Shown here: one piece after another, positions 1 through 5,797 of the stretch | How positions within the stretch are numbered: the stretch's first letter is position 1 | How the letters are laid out: the number at the start of each line of letters is the position of its first letter | Source: JAWXVE01 sp044425575 | Lineage (GTDB): Bacteria; Bacillota; Clostridia; Lachnospirales; Lachnospiraceae | Length of the DNA: 7,350 nucleotides | Reading direction: 5' to 3' | NCBI GenBank assembly: GCA_044425575.1 | Contig: JAWXVE010000087.1 | Location: 1-7,350 of the forward strand | Translations under genes and position numbers: made by a program | Notes under the pieces: model-generated | What the model was told of the DNA's origin: nothing | Databases searched by the model: none | The model's input: only the letters and a program-made list of their open reading frames with translations

Positions 1-171
1 CCCCACCTCCATAGGGATAATCATCACTTTCTTATGCTTATTCTTGGTGTAATCACGTATATCAATTGCATTAATTTGAATATGGTTGGCTCCCATTGCT
101 CGTGCTAGTATACTAGTATTTAATCCCGCTAATACCATCTGAGGAAATAAGGTCATAATATGAAATCTCAT
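1..171 (-). CDS. trmD: tRNA (guanine-N1-)-methyltransferase TrmD, 5' part, with apparent frameshift
   Basis: TrmD uses S-adenosylmethionine to methylate N1 of G37 in tRNAs, which prevents +1 frameshifting by the ribosome. Only the first 57 codons lie in the window. The start (MRFHIMTLFPQM) and the stretch IRDYTKNKHKKV (residues 38-49) match the family N-terminus well. After KKV the family continues with the SAM-site motif DDxPYGGG, but this frame reads MIIPMEVG. Shifting by one base just after GTG (around position 25) restores DDYPYGGG exactly, so one base appears to be missing. The frame stays open to the window edge, so no stop is seen here. The ATG overlaps the rimM stop by four bases (ATGA, 168-171), which implies translational coupling. 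The identity is secure; whether the deletion is real or a sequencing or assembly error cannot be told from the window. Confidence 0.88.
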   Translation of the reverse strand, partial: MRFHIMTLFPQMVLAGLNTSILARAMGANHIQINAIDIRDYTKNKHKKVMIIPMEVG

Positions 172-680
172 GATTCTAACAATCCTTCCAATAATTTCAC
201 CTGCATGATGCCTTCATTTACATTAATCTTAAGAATACACTCTTTAATAGCTGGTATTAAACATTCCTTACCATTTTCAAGAGTAATTACATATACATCA
301 TTGGCACCTGTTTGAATTACATCAGAAAGAATTCCTAGAGATTCTTCCTTTTCATCTATTACACGTAATTCAAGTAAATCTGCAATAAAGTACTCATCCT
401 CCTGACAAGGTACCGCCTGGTCTCTAGTTACATATAAAGACTCTCCTTTATAAGCTAACACCTCATTAATATCATCAATATCTTTGAACTTTACAATGAC
501 AAACTTCTTAAAAAACTTTACACTTTGAATAACTAGCACTTCTTCTGCATGATTTCTTTTCACAATAACTTCTTTTAACTTTTTATAACGCATGGCATCA
601 TCCGTTGTGGGAAAAATCTTAACTTCTCCTTTAATTCCATGAGTTTGTGCAATAATGCCTACTTGTAATAATTGCTCCAT
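168..680 (-). CDS. rimM: 16S rRNA processing / 30S maturation factor RimM
   Basis: RimM binds ribosomal protein S19 and helps the 30S head region mature. The protein has 170 residues, the usual length. The N-terminal beta-barrel (about residues 5-88) opens with the signature VGxIxxTHGIKGEV (7-20). The C-terminal PRC-barrel (about 96-168) contains EYFIADLLEL, TGANDVYVI (124-132) and LIPAIKECI (141-149), followed by the usual LLxGLL ending. An AAAAGGTG ribosome binding site lies about 5-8 bases before the ATG, which supports the start. The gene sits between khpA (51 bases upstream, with a hairpin in the spacer) and trmD (four-base overlap), the common Firmicute order. Function is by family; nothing in the sequence looks damaged. 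Confidence 0.96.
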   Translation of the reverse strand: MEQLLQVGIIAQTHGIKGEVKIFPTTDDAMRYKKLKEVIVKRNHAEEVLVIQSVKFFKKFVIVKFKDIDDINEVLAYKGESLYVTRDQAVPCQEDEYFIADLLELRVIDEKEESLGILSDVIQTGANDVYVITLENGKECLIPAIKECILKINVNEGIMQVKLLEGLLES

Positions 681-703
681 CTATACACCTTTTCCATCAA
701 AAT

Positions 704-723
704 AGGAACACCGAAGTGTCCCT
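704..723 (-). terminator. UUCG-tetraloop hairpin in khpA-rimM spacer (possible attenuator)
   Basis: On the minus strand AGGGACAC, loop TTCG and GTGTTCCT form an eight-pair stem with one G-U pair, closed as C(UUCG)G, one of the most stable RNA tetraloops. A run of A precedes it and TATTTTG follows it, so it looks like a weak or partial intrinsic terminator. It begins eight bases after the khpA stop and ends before the rimM ribosome binding site. Because rimM and trmD follow at once, partial termination, or a stabilising 3' end for the upstream mRNA, is more likely than full termination. The structure is read directly; the role is inferred. Confidence 0.6.
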
Positions 724-731
724 TTTTCTAA

Positions 732-959
732 CTACTGAATGTCAACGTCAACCACTTGATTTTCTTTGGTTGCTGCCGCTTTCACTACTAAACGCATTGC
801 CTTTGCGATTCGTCCTTGTTTTCCAATCACTTTACCCATGTCAGATGGTGCTACATTAAGTACAACCTTAACATGCTTACCACTCACTTCTTCTGTTGCC
901 ACTACTTCTTCTGGGTTACTTACAAGGTTCTTAGCAATTACTTCTACTAATTCTTTCAT
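732..959 (-). CDS. khpA: KH-domain RNA-binding protein KhpA (YlqC family)
   Basis: This is a 75-residue, single type-II KH-domain protein of the YlqC/KhpA family, a small RNA-binding protein that in several Firmicutes pairs with KhpB and affects cell elongation and division. The RNA-contacting GxxG loop is visible as GKQG (46-49) within MGKVIGKQGRIAKAMR, the hallmark of the family. The length is typical. A strong GGAGG site lies six bases before the ATG. The gene lies between rpsP (31-base spacer) and rimM, its standard place in Firmicutes, and is read from the operon transcript. The KH fold and family are clear; the cellular role in this organism is inferred from relatives. Confidence 0.94.
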   Translation of the reverse strand: MKELVEVIAKNLVSNPEEVVATEEVSGKHVKVVLNVAPSDMGKVIGKQGRIAKAMRLVVKAAATKENQVVDVDIQ

Positions 960-990
960 GCTATACCTCCATATTGGTGTTACAGAGTTC

Positions 991-1236
991 TTATTTTTCG
1001 ATTCCAGCTGCTTTTAGAATTTTAGCAACAACTTCGGTAGGTTGTGCTCCTGTTGCTAACCATTTCTTCGCTAATTCTTCGTTTACCTTGAATTCACTTG
1101 GATCTGTGTTTGGGTTGTAAGTACCAATTTCTTCAATACATCTACCATCTCTTGGTGATCTAGAATCTGCAACTACAATTCTATACATTGGATGCTTTTT
1201 TTGTCCCATTCTTCTTAATCTGATCTTTACTGCCAT
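991..1236 (-). CDS. rpsP: 30S ribosomal protein S16
   Basis: S16 is a primary-binding 30S subunit protein needed for assembly of the 16S rRNA 5' and central domains. The 81-residue product starts MAVKIRLRRMGQKKHP and contains RIVVADSRSPRDGR (19-32) and EEIGTYNP (35-42), all diagnostic of S16. The frame remains open six codons further upstream, to an ATG at 1254, but the start at 1236 is chosen because every S16 begins at this MxVKIRL segment and because a GGAGGA ribosome binding site lies seven bases before it. The gene is preceded by a spacer of about 100 bases with an inverted repeat and followed by khpA. No anomalies are seen. Confidence 0.97.
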   Translation of the reverse strand: MAVKIRLRRMGQKKHPMYRIVVADSRSPRDGRCIEEIGTYNPNTDPSEFKVNEELAKKWLATGAQPTEVVAKILKAAGIEK

Positions 1237-1243
1237 TTCATTT

Positions 1244-1249
1244 TCCTCC
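1244..1249 (-). promoter_or_regulatory. rpsP ribosome binding site that fixes the start
   Basis: GGAGGA on the minus strand, seven bases before the ATG at 1236. It lies inside the longer open frame that begins at 1254, so it rules out that earlier ATG as the start of S16. Confidence 0.85.
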
Positions 1250-1289
1250 AACAACTATTGTGTGTTTATTTGTTCTATCTAAGCGCATG

Positions 1290-1321
1290 TGCATCATACT
1301 ATGTATCCATATCATGATGCA
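1290..1321 (-). repeat. Inverted repeat / hairpin in the ffh-rpsP spacer
   Basis: Perfect eight-base arms TGCATCAT and ATGATGCA enclose a second four-pair stem (TATG/CATA) with loop GATA. The two stems are separated by a symmetrical two-by-two internal loop (GA/GT). The transcript would fold into a 12-pair hairpin of about 32 bases, centred about 70 bases upstream of the rpsP start and soon after the ffh stop. No T-run follows, so it is not an ordinary terminator. It could be an mRNA processing or stability element, or a regulatory leader for rpsP. The structure is seen; the function is unknown. Confidence 0.55.
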
Positions 1322-1337
1322 TAACGTCTTATTCTTC

Positions 1338-2702
1338 TTAAAATGGAAAGTTTCCTAATCCACCTAGTCCACCAAAACCACCTTTTCTCTTTTTCGAAAA
1401 GCCACCCATTTGCTTCATCATCTTTTGGGACTGTTCAAATTGCTTAACAAAGCGATTAATCTGGCTAATATCTTGTCCACATCCTTTTGCAATTCGGTGC
1501 TTTCTAGAAGGGTTCAGTAATTTGGGGTTTTGTCTTTCTTTCTTTGTCATAGATAAGACAATCGCTTCCATTTGTGCCATCTTCTTATCATCCAACATAG
1601 CTTCCATATCTCCCATCTTAGCACCCATTCCAGGCATCATAGATAAGATACTAGATAAACCTCCCATATTTCTCATTTGATTCATACTCTCTAGGTAATC
1701 TTCAAAATCGAACTTGCCCTTTTTCATGCGGGCCATCATTTCTTTTTCTTTATCACCATCTACGGTAACATTTTCTTGTGCCTTCTCAATTAAACTTAGC
1801 ACATCACCCATACCAAGAATTCTACTAGCCATACGGTCTGGATAAAATTGCTCTAATTGGTCAAGTTTCTCACCCATACCAACATAAAGAATCGGCTTAC
1901 CAGTAACAGCTTTAACAGATAGAGCCGCACCACCTCGGGAATCACCATCCATTTTGGATAGAATAACTCCATCTATGGTAATTTTATCATCAAATTCTTT
2001 GGCAACTGTAACTGCATCTTGTCCTGTCATAGCATCTACTACTAATAGAGTCTGATGTACTTGCACATCTTCTTTAATCTCTTGGAGTTCTGCCATCATA
2101 TCTTCATCAATATGCAAACGACCTGCCGTATCAAGAATCACTACATTATGTCCATTCTTACTTGCATGTTCTATGGACGCTTTTGCAATATGAGATGGCT
2201 TGTGCTGATCACCCATTGTAAAAACATCTACACCTTGCTTCTCACCATTCACCTGTAATTGCTTAATTGCAGCTGGTCGGTAAATATCACATGCAACTAA
2301 TAATGGCTTTTTACCCTTTTGTAATAATTTACCAGCAATCTTCGCTGTTGTAGTCGTCTTACCAGCACCTTGTAAACCGCACATCATAAGCACTGTAATG
2401 GCTTTTCCTGGTTCCATGATAATTTCTGTTGTATCACTTCCCATTAATGCAACCATTTCTTCATTTACAATCTTAATAACCATTTGTCCTGGATTAAGAC
2501 CTGTGAGCACATCACTACCAATTGCCCGCTCTTCTACTGCCTTGATAAATTGCTTTACAATCTTAAAGTTAACATCTGCTTCTAACAAGGCCATCTTTAC
2601 TTCTTTCAATGCAACCTTTACATCTGCCTCTGTTAACATTCCCTTGCTCTTTAACTTCTTAAAAACATTCTGTAATTTATCCGTTAAGCTTTCAAATGCC
2701 AT
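1338..2702 (-). CDS. ffh: Signal recognition particle protein Ffh (SRP54 GTPase)
   Basis: Ffh binds 4.5S/6S SRP RNA and the signal sequences of nascent membrane proteins, then docks with FtsY in a GTP-dependent way. The 454-residue protein shows the N domain (about 1-90), then the G domain: P-loop GLQGAGKTTT (109-118), DIYRPAA (139-145), DTAGR (191-195), SKMD (249-252) and GGAAL (257-261). The methionine-rich M domain (about 325-434) includes MMPGMG and the RNA-binding helix SRKHRIAKGCG (399-409). In this helix the usual GSG reads GCG. The tail is glycine-rich with KKRK. The ATG directly abuts the ylxM stop (TAA then ATG, no spacer), and GAGGA lies within the ylxM end, so translation of the two is probably coupled. 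Length and motifs indicate a full, functional protein. Confidence 0.98.
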   Translation of the reverse strand: MAFESLTDKLQNVFKKLKSKGMLTEADVKVALKEVKMALLEADVNFKIVKQFIKAVEERAIGSDVLTGLNPGQMVIKIVNEEMVALMGSDTTEIIMEPGKAITVLMMCGLQGAGKTTTTAKIAGKLLQKGKKPLLVACDIYRPAAIKQLQVNGEKQGVDVFTMGDQHKPSHIAKASIEHASKNGHNVVILDTAGRLHIDEDMMAELQEIKEDVQVHQTLLVVDAMTGQDAVTVAKEFDDKITIDGVILSKMDGDSRGGAALSVKAVTGKPILYVGMGEKLDQLEQFYPDRMASRILGMGDVLSLIEKAQENVTVDGDKEKEMMARMKKGKFDFEDYLESMNQMRNMGGLSSILSMMPGMGAKMGDMEAMLDDKKMAQMEAIVLSMTKKERQNPKLLNPSRKHRIAKGCGQDISQINRFVKQFEQSQKMMKQMGGFSKKRKGGFGGLGGLGNFPF

Positions 2703-3017
2703 TTATAATTCCTCTAATATCTGATTTAATAATTCCTTCACTTCATCTTGATTAGTAATCTTGCGAATCTCGTGTACTCTTTGTTGAATGGTATGAAACT
2801 TCTTAACTAGATGTAATTTACTCTCATAAGATTCTAATAACTGATTCACTCGTTTTAAAAGATCAAATACACTTTGACGACTGATTCCTTCTTCATTGGC
2901 AATTTCAGTGATGGAGTAATCGTTATAGACTGCATCTTCATATAGTTTTCGTTGTCTCTTCGTTAACAACTCTCCATAAAAATCATATAAGATTCCCTGC
3001 TCTACAATCTTCTCCAT
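2703..3017 (-). CDS. ylxM: YlxM-family SRP-associated helix-turn-helix protein
   Basis: YlxM is a small, acidic/basic mixed protein with a sigma-70 region-4-like helix-turn-helix. In streptococci its homologue modulates SRP and FtsY GTPase activity, and in most Firmicutes it is encoded just before ffh. The product has 104 residues. It begins with the typical EKIVEQGILYDFYGELLTKRQ-type segment, followed by the helix-turn-helix SITEIANEEGISRQSVFDLL (35-54), then a charged, probably helical C-terminal half. AAGGA lies nine bases before the ATG. The stop codon touches the ffh start. It is the first gene of the operon, about 40 bases downstream of a well-formed promoter. Family assignment is strong; DNA binding has not been shown for the family and should not be assumed. 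Confidence 0.94.
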   Translation of the reverse strand: MEKIVEQGILYDFYGELLTKRQRKLYEDAVYNDYSITEIANEEGISRQSVFDLLKRVNQLLESYESKLHLVKKFHTIQQRVHEIRKITNQDEVKELLNQILEEL

Positions 3018-3059
3018 CTCAACATCCTTACCATAATCATCTTACAAAGTACTTTAGAT

Positions 3060-3088
3060 AGAATACAATAAAGAGGAATATTTGTCAA
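3060..3088 (-). promoter_or_regulatory. Sigma-A-type promoter for the ylxM-ffh-rpsP operon
   Basis: On the minus strand TTGACA (3088-3083) is a perfect -35 box, followed after 17 bases by TATTCT (3065-3060), four of six matches to the -10 consensus. Transcription would start near 3053, giving a leader of about 35 bases before ylxM. The -35 box and half of the spacer lie inside the 3' arm of the hairpin that ends the upstream gene. The spacing and position make this the most likely operon promoter; the call is from pattern only. Confidence 0.7.
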
Positions 3089-3115
3089 GTGTTTTTTCTT
3101 GACAAATATTCCTCT
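3072..3115 (-). terminator. 18-pair hairpin terminating the GGDEF-EAL gene
   Basis: Two perfect 18-base arms (3115-3098 and 3089-3072; minus-strand sequence AGAGGAATATTTGTCAAG and its complement) enclose an eight-base loop AAAAAACA. The stem starts four bases after the GGDEF-EAL stop codon. The tail is U-rich but broken (TTATTGTATT), so it is a moderate intrinsic terminator or a 3'-end stabiliser. The distal arm doubles as the -35 region of the next promoter. Confidence 0.75.
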
Positions 3116-3119
3116 CTAA

Positions 3120-5315
3120 TTAATCCTTCGTCTGTAATAAATACTCTAAAAATTCTTTTTCTGGAAGTGGTCTAGAGTAAAAATAACCTTGTCCCACATT
3201 ACATCCAATTTTCTTTAAGAAATCAAGCTGTTCTTGCGTCTCAATACCTTCTGCAACTGTTTCTAGGTTAATTTCCTTTGCCATATTAGTAATATTCTCA
3301 ATAATAGCTGTACCCTTATCATTGCCAATAGAATCTGTTATAAATTCACGGTCAATCTTTAGAATATCTAACGGAATGACCTTTAATCGATGAAGAGAAG
3401 AAACACCTGCTCCAAAATCGTCCATGGATATGGTGAATCCATGTTGTCTCAAAAGTTCCAAACGTTTAATGGATTCTTCAAAATGATTCACAAATGCACT
3501 TTCCGTAATCTCTAGATCAATTTGGTTCGGCTGAATCTTATGGCGTTCTAGAACTGCTAAAATGGATTCAACAAGCGTAGATTTCATAACTGTAATGCCT
3601 GATAAATTAACAGAAATTACAGGTATTTCCTTGTGTTGATTATTCGCTATAAATTCACATACGGCATCTAATACGTAATAATCAAGTGTCTCAATAAAAC
3701 CATTTTTTTCAAATATCGGTATGAACTCACCTGGTGGCACTAACTTACCATCTCGTACCCACCTCACTAGAGCTTCCGCACCTGTTGTATGTTCCCTATG
3801 CAAATCCACCTTTGGTTGATAGTAGATAATAAATTCTTTTCTTGCAACGCCCGCTTCCATAGTTGCCACTACTCCATTCTTAATCTTACGTTCCCTTTGC
3901 ATGGCTTCCGTATAAGGGTAAATGGTATATCCTAAGGTATTCTTTCCAAGGTTACGAGCTATGGTAGCACAATCCATCATAAGAGTTACATCTTCCTCAA
4001 TATCTGTAATTGTGTAAAGGCCAAGACTAAAGCTAAAGTTGAAATCTTCTCCTACGATTTTGCTAAGTTTTTCTTTTGTCTCATTATATCCATCTTCATA
4101 ACCAGTCAACTTGCCTAGAATGTCAATCCCGCTAATTAAGATGTAGAAATTATCAGCAAAACTTCTCGTCATAGTATGTTCAACGGACTGTAAGGTATCA
4201 TAAAGCCCTCTAGCTGCTTCCTGTATAATCTCTGTACCAATACTAAAACCATAGATTTCATTAATATACTTAAAATTATCCATATCAAGAGCAAGAATAT
4301 GATAAATCTCCGCATGGTTACTATGTATAATGCGAGCTACTTCTTCTTTAAACTTGGCCTCAGACAATAATCCCGTTAGCGGGTCATGTGCCATGAAACA
4401 CTCCAATCTCTTCTGCTTTCTACTCTGTAAGATCATGGCAACAATACTAACTATAACAGCACCTATTAATACACCAAGGAGTATAATATTAAGATTATCT
4501 AGGATATACTCGCTAATCCCTTCTGTATAGACCATATAATTACTATGGTTTTGAGCAAGGAAATAGATATCATCCTCATCTAGATTAGCAATCACAAAGT
4601 TCATTACCTCTATTACTTCAGAAGATAACTGTTCCGAATAGCTAAATCGGAAATTCAATGGTGTATCTAATATAGTCAAGTCATAAATGCCACTCATCAC
4701 TTCATCAGACACCTTATCATATCCTATGGTAGCCATTAGAAGTGCATCTACCTCATCTCCATCTAAGGCAGCCTTTGCTGCAGCAAAATCATCATAATAT
4801 ACTAATGTAGCATCTGCTATAGCAGAATCAACTTCTGTTAATCCATGATTCACCTGTACTGCTACTGTCTCGATCATTCCCTCATGATTCACCTTTGTAG
4901 CAAGGACTTGTTGATAGCTTAAATAAGTCTCACTCATAGTATTAGTTGAAAAATTGGGCATAAGAACCGTAATATCAAGATCTTCCACTACTACACCAGG
5001 TTCATCCATATCCACAAATTCAAAGGTAACACCTAGTTCTTCACCCATATCATTCAAAATATCAATTAAAATACCAGCAGGCTCTCCCTTAATCTCATAG
5101 GAAATCGGAATATAATTCGTTGTATAGCCAACCGTATATACTTCTTGTTCTTGTACAATGGCAAGTTCTTCTTCCGTTATAACAAGTTCATCTGACAAAA
5201 CCGAAGCGACTCCTTGTTCACATGATAAAAGACACATCAATAATACTACAAATATTGCTATACTACCCTTCATGAAGTGGTAGACTCTTGTATAATATCT
5301 CTGTACATTTCTCAT
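3120..5315 (-). CDS. Membrane-bound sensor c-di-GMP phosphodiesterase: SBP-like sensor, degenerate GGDEF, EAL
   Basis: The 731-residue protein probably hydrolyses the second messenger c-di-GMP in response to an external ligand. A hydrophobic segment at about 17-32 acts as signal peptide or anchor. Residues about 58-265 resemble a family-3 solute-binding (PBPb) domain, with VGYTTNYIPISYE and GEPAGILIDILNDMGEELG. A transmembrane helix spans about 275-297. The GGDEF domain (about 303-465) starts AHDPLTGL and has LALDMDNFKYIN, but the signature reads FADNF (386-390) where active cyclases have GGDEF, so cyclase activity is unlikely. The EAL domain (about 478-728) keeps its catalytic residues: E514 in EALVR, N570, E602, the DD pair 632-633 in DDFGAG, K653, E689 and Q709. 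The start at 5315 has only a distant AAAGG before it; Met15 lacks any site, so the exact start is uncertain. The gene ends in a hairpin and is transcribed apart from ylxM. Confidence 0.9.
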   Translation of the reverse strand: MRNVQRYYTRVYHFMKGSIAIFVVLLMCLLSCEQGVASVLSDELVITEEELAIVQEQEVYTVGYTTNYIPISYEIKGEPAGILIDILNDMGEELGVTFEFVDMDEPGVVVEDLDITVLMPNFSTNTMSETYLSYQQVLATKVNHEGMIETVAVQVNHGLTEVDSAIADATLVYYDDFAAAKAALDGDEVDALLMATIGYDKVSDEVMSGIYDLTILDTPLNFRFSYSEQLSSEVIEVMNFVIANLDEDDIYFLAQNHSNYMVYTEGISEYILDNLNIILLGVLIGAVIVSIVAMILQSRKQKRLECFMAHDPLTGLLSEAKFKEEVARIIHSNHAEIYHILALDMDNFKYINEIYGFSIGTEIIQEAARGLYDTLQSVEHTMTRSFADNFYILISGIDILGKLTGYEDGYNETKEKLSKIVGEDFNFSFSLGLYTITDIEEDVTLMMDCATIARNLGKNTLGYTIYPYTEAMQRERKIKNGVVATMEAGVARKEFIIYYQPKVDLHREHTTGAEALVRWVRDGKLVPPGEFIPIFEKNGFIETLDYYVLDAVCEFIANNQHKEIPVISVNLSGITVMKSTLVESILAVLERHKIQPNQIDLEITESAFVNHFEESIKRLELLRQHGFTISMDDFGAGVSSLHRLKVIPLDILKIDREFITDSIGNDKGTAIIENITNMAKEINLETVAEGIETQEQLDFLKKIGCNVGQGYFYSRPLPEKEFLEYLLQTKD

Positions 5316-5528
5316 ACACTAATAACCATGCCTTTCTCAAAGTCTGGAAACTTTGGACCGTAGGGTACAAAATTTGCAATGTCACCTTAATTCTAGTTCT
5401 GTCAATATGATGTTGGAATCAAAAAGTATTTCGACCCTAACATCATCATAACATTTATATAAATAATTTACCATTATTTTTCCATTTTTCTCATATATTT
5501 AGGTATTGTATGTAAATCAAACGATAAA

Positions 5529-5541
5529 ATATACCGTATAT
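5529..5541. repeat. 13-base odd palindrome ATATAC-C-GTATAT
   Basis: Perfect six-base arms flank one central base, the form of a small dimeric regulator's operator. The plus strand carries TATAAT overlapping its right arm (5539-5544), but no -35 box is found at the correct distance. An operator role is possible but unsupported beyond the symmetry. Confidence 0.4.
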
Positions 5542-5549
5542 AATCCAGC

Positions 5550-5581
5550 AAAAAAGCACCCTCTCTCTACACAACGGTAGA
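5550..5581 (-). terminator. Weak hairpin plus T-run, possible end of the small-peptide transcript
   Basis: On the minus strand a five-pair stem TCTAC/GTAGA with loop CGTTGT (5581-5566) is followed after ten bases by six T (5555-5550). The gap between stem and T-run is too long for a classic intrinsic terminator, so this is a low-confidence candidate for the 3' end of the transcript that starts near 5807. Confidence 0.25.
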
Positions 5582-5627
5582 TTGATGATACTAAATTAAC
5601 GAATATAACGCATGCATAACAATCCAT

Positions 5628-5651
5628 ATGTGTCATACCATGTGTCATTCC
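5628..5651. repeat. Two-copy 12-base tandem repeat (ATGTGTCATWCC)
   Basis: ATGTGTCATACC is directly followed by ATGTGTCATTCC, eleven of twelve bases identical. It lies just downstream of the stop codon of the 22-codon open frame. The repeat could be a paired protein-binding site or a remnant of duplication; two copies are too few to say. Confidence 0.5.
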
Positions 5652-5656
5652 CTATG

Positions 5657-5725
5657 TTATTTGTAAATAAAAATAGTAACTGCTAAAAATACGATAAAAC
5701 TAATAATGGCAAGAATTATACTCAT
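5657..5725 (-). CDS. Putative 22-residue single-helix membrane peptide
   Basis: I do not recognise this gene. The open frame encodes 22 residues beginning MSIILAIISF and ending TIFIYK. It is almost wholly Ile, Leu, Val, Phe and Ala, long enough for one membrane helix, with a single lysine at the C-terminus. An in-frame TAG lies nine codons upstream, so the ATG at 5725 is the only likely start. Before it GAGAGTGATC resembles the extended Shine-Dalgarno sequence AGGAGGTGATC with two mismatches. About 80 bases upstream is a promoter with consensus boxes, so the unit has its own promoter, leader and start signals. Size and composition recall type I toxin peptides or small regulatory subunits of membrane complexes, but no homologue is claimed and no antisense RNA gene is apparent. 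Chance occurrence of so short a frame remains possible. Confidence 0.5.
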   Translation of the reverse strand: MSIILAIISFIVFLAVTIFIYK

Positions 5726-5797
5726 ATGATCACTCTCTACTAATGTTTCCTATAAAAATCTAATTCGAAATTTATAATCTGAAATATTACACATAAT

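Larger units (their letters stand above)
5316..5656. other. Non-coding stretch upstream of the GGDEF-EAL gene
   Basis: No credible gene is seen. The stretch holds small sequence patterns. ATGATGTT (5407-5414) and AACATCAT (5439-5446) form an inverted repeat that could fold in the leader of the GGDEF-EAL gene. A minus-strand TTGACA (5405-5400) could be a -35 box but has no good -10 partner. An odd palindrome ATATAC-C-GTATAT lies at 5529-5541, and a two-copy 12-base tandem repeat at 5628-5651. The GGDEF-EAL promoter must lie here, but I cannot place it. I see no recognisable c-di-GMP riboswitch core. Confidence 0.6.

Noticed and set aside
1237..1254. The ATG at 1254 as the start of S16
   Set aside because: The GGAGGA ribosome binding site falls between it and the conserved MAVKIRL start at 1236.
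5382..5474. Minus-strand open frame of 30 codons upstream of the GGDEF-EAL gene (starts MVNYLYK)
   Set aside because: Weak ribosome binding site, no promoter in front, mixed composition without a recognisable feature; it overlaps the likely control region of the next gene.
5316..5480. c-di-GMP riboswitch ahead of the GGDEF-EAL gene
   Set aside because: I looked for the conserved GEMM core on the minus strand and found none; only an imperfect inverted repeat is present.
5506..5544. Plus-strand promoter ending in TATAAT at 5539, possible antisense RNA to the small peptide
   Set aside because: No acceptable -35 box lies 15-19 bases upstream; TATAAT alone is expected by chance in such AT-rich DNA.
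5750..5794. 14-codon frame in the leader of the small peptide (starts MCNISDYK)
   Set aside because: No Shine-Dalgarno sequence before its ATG and no regulatory codon run; most likely chance.
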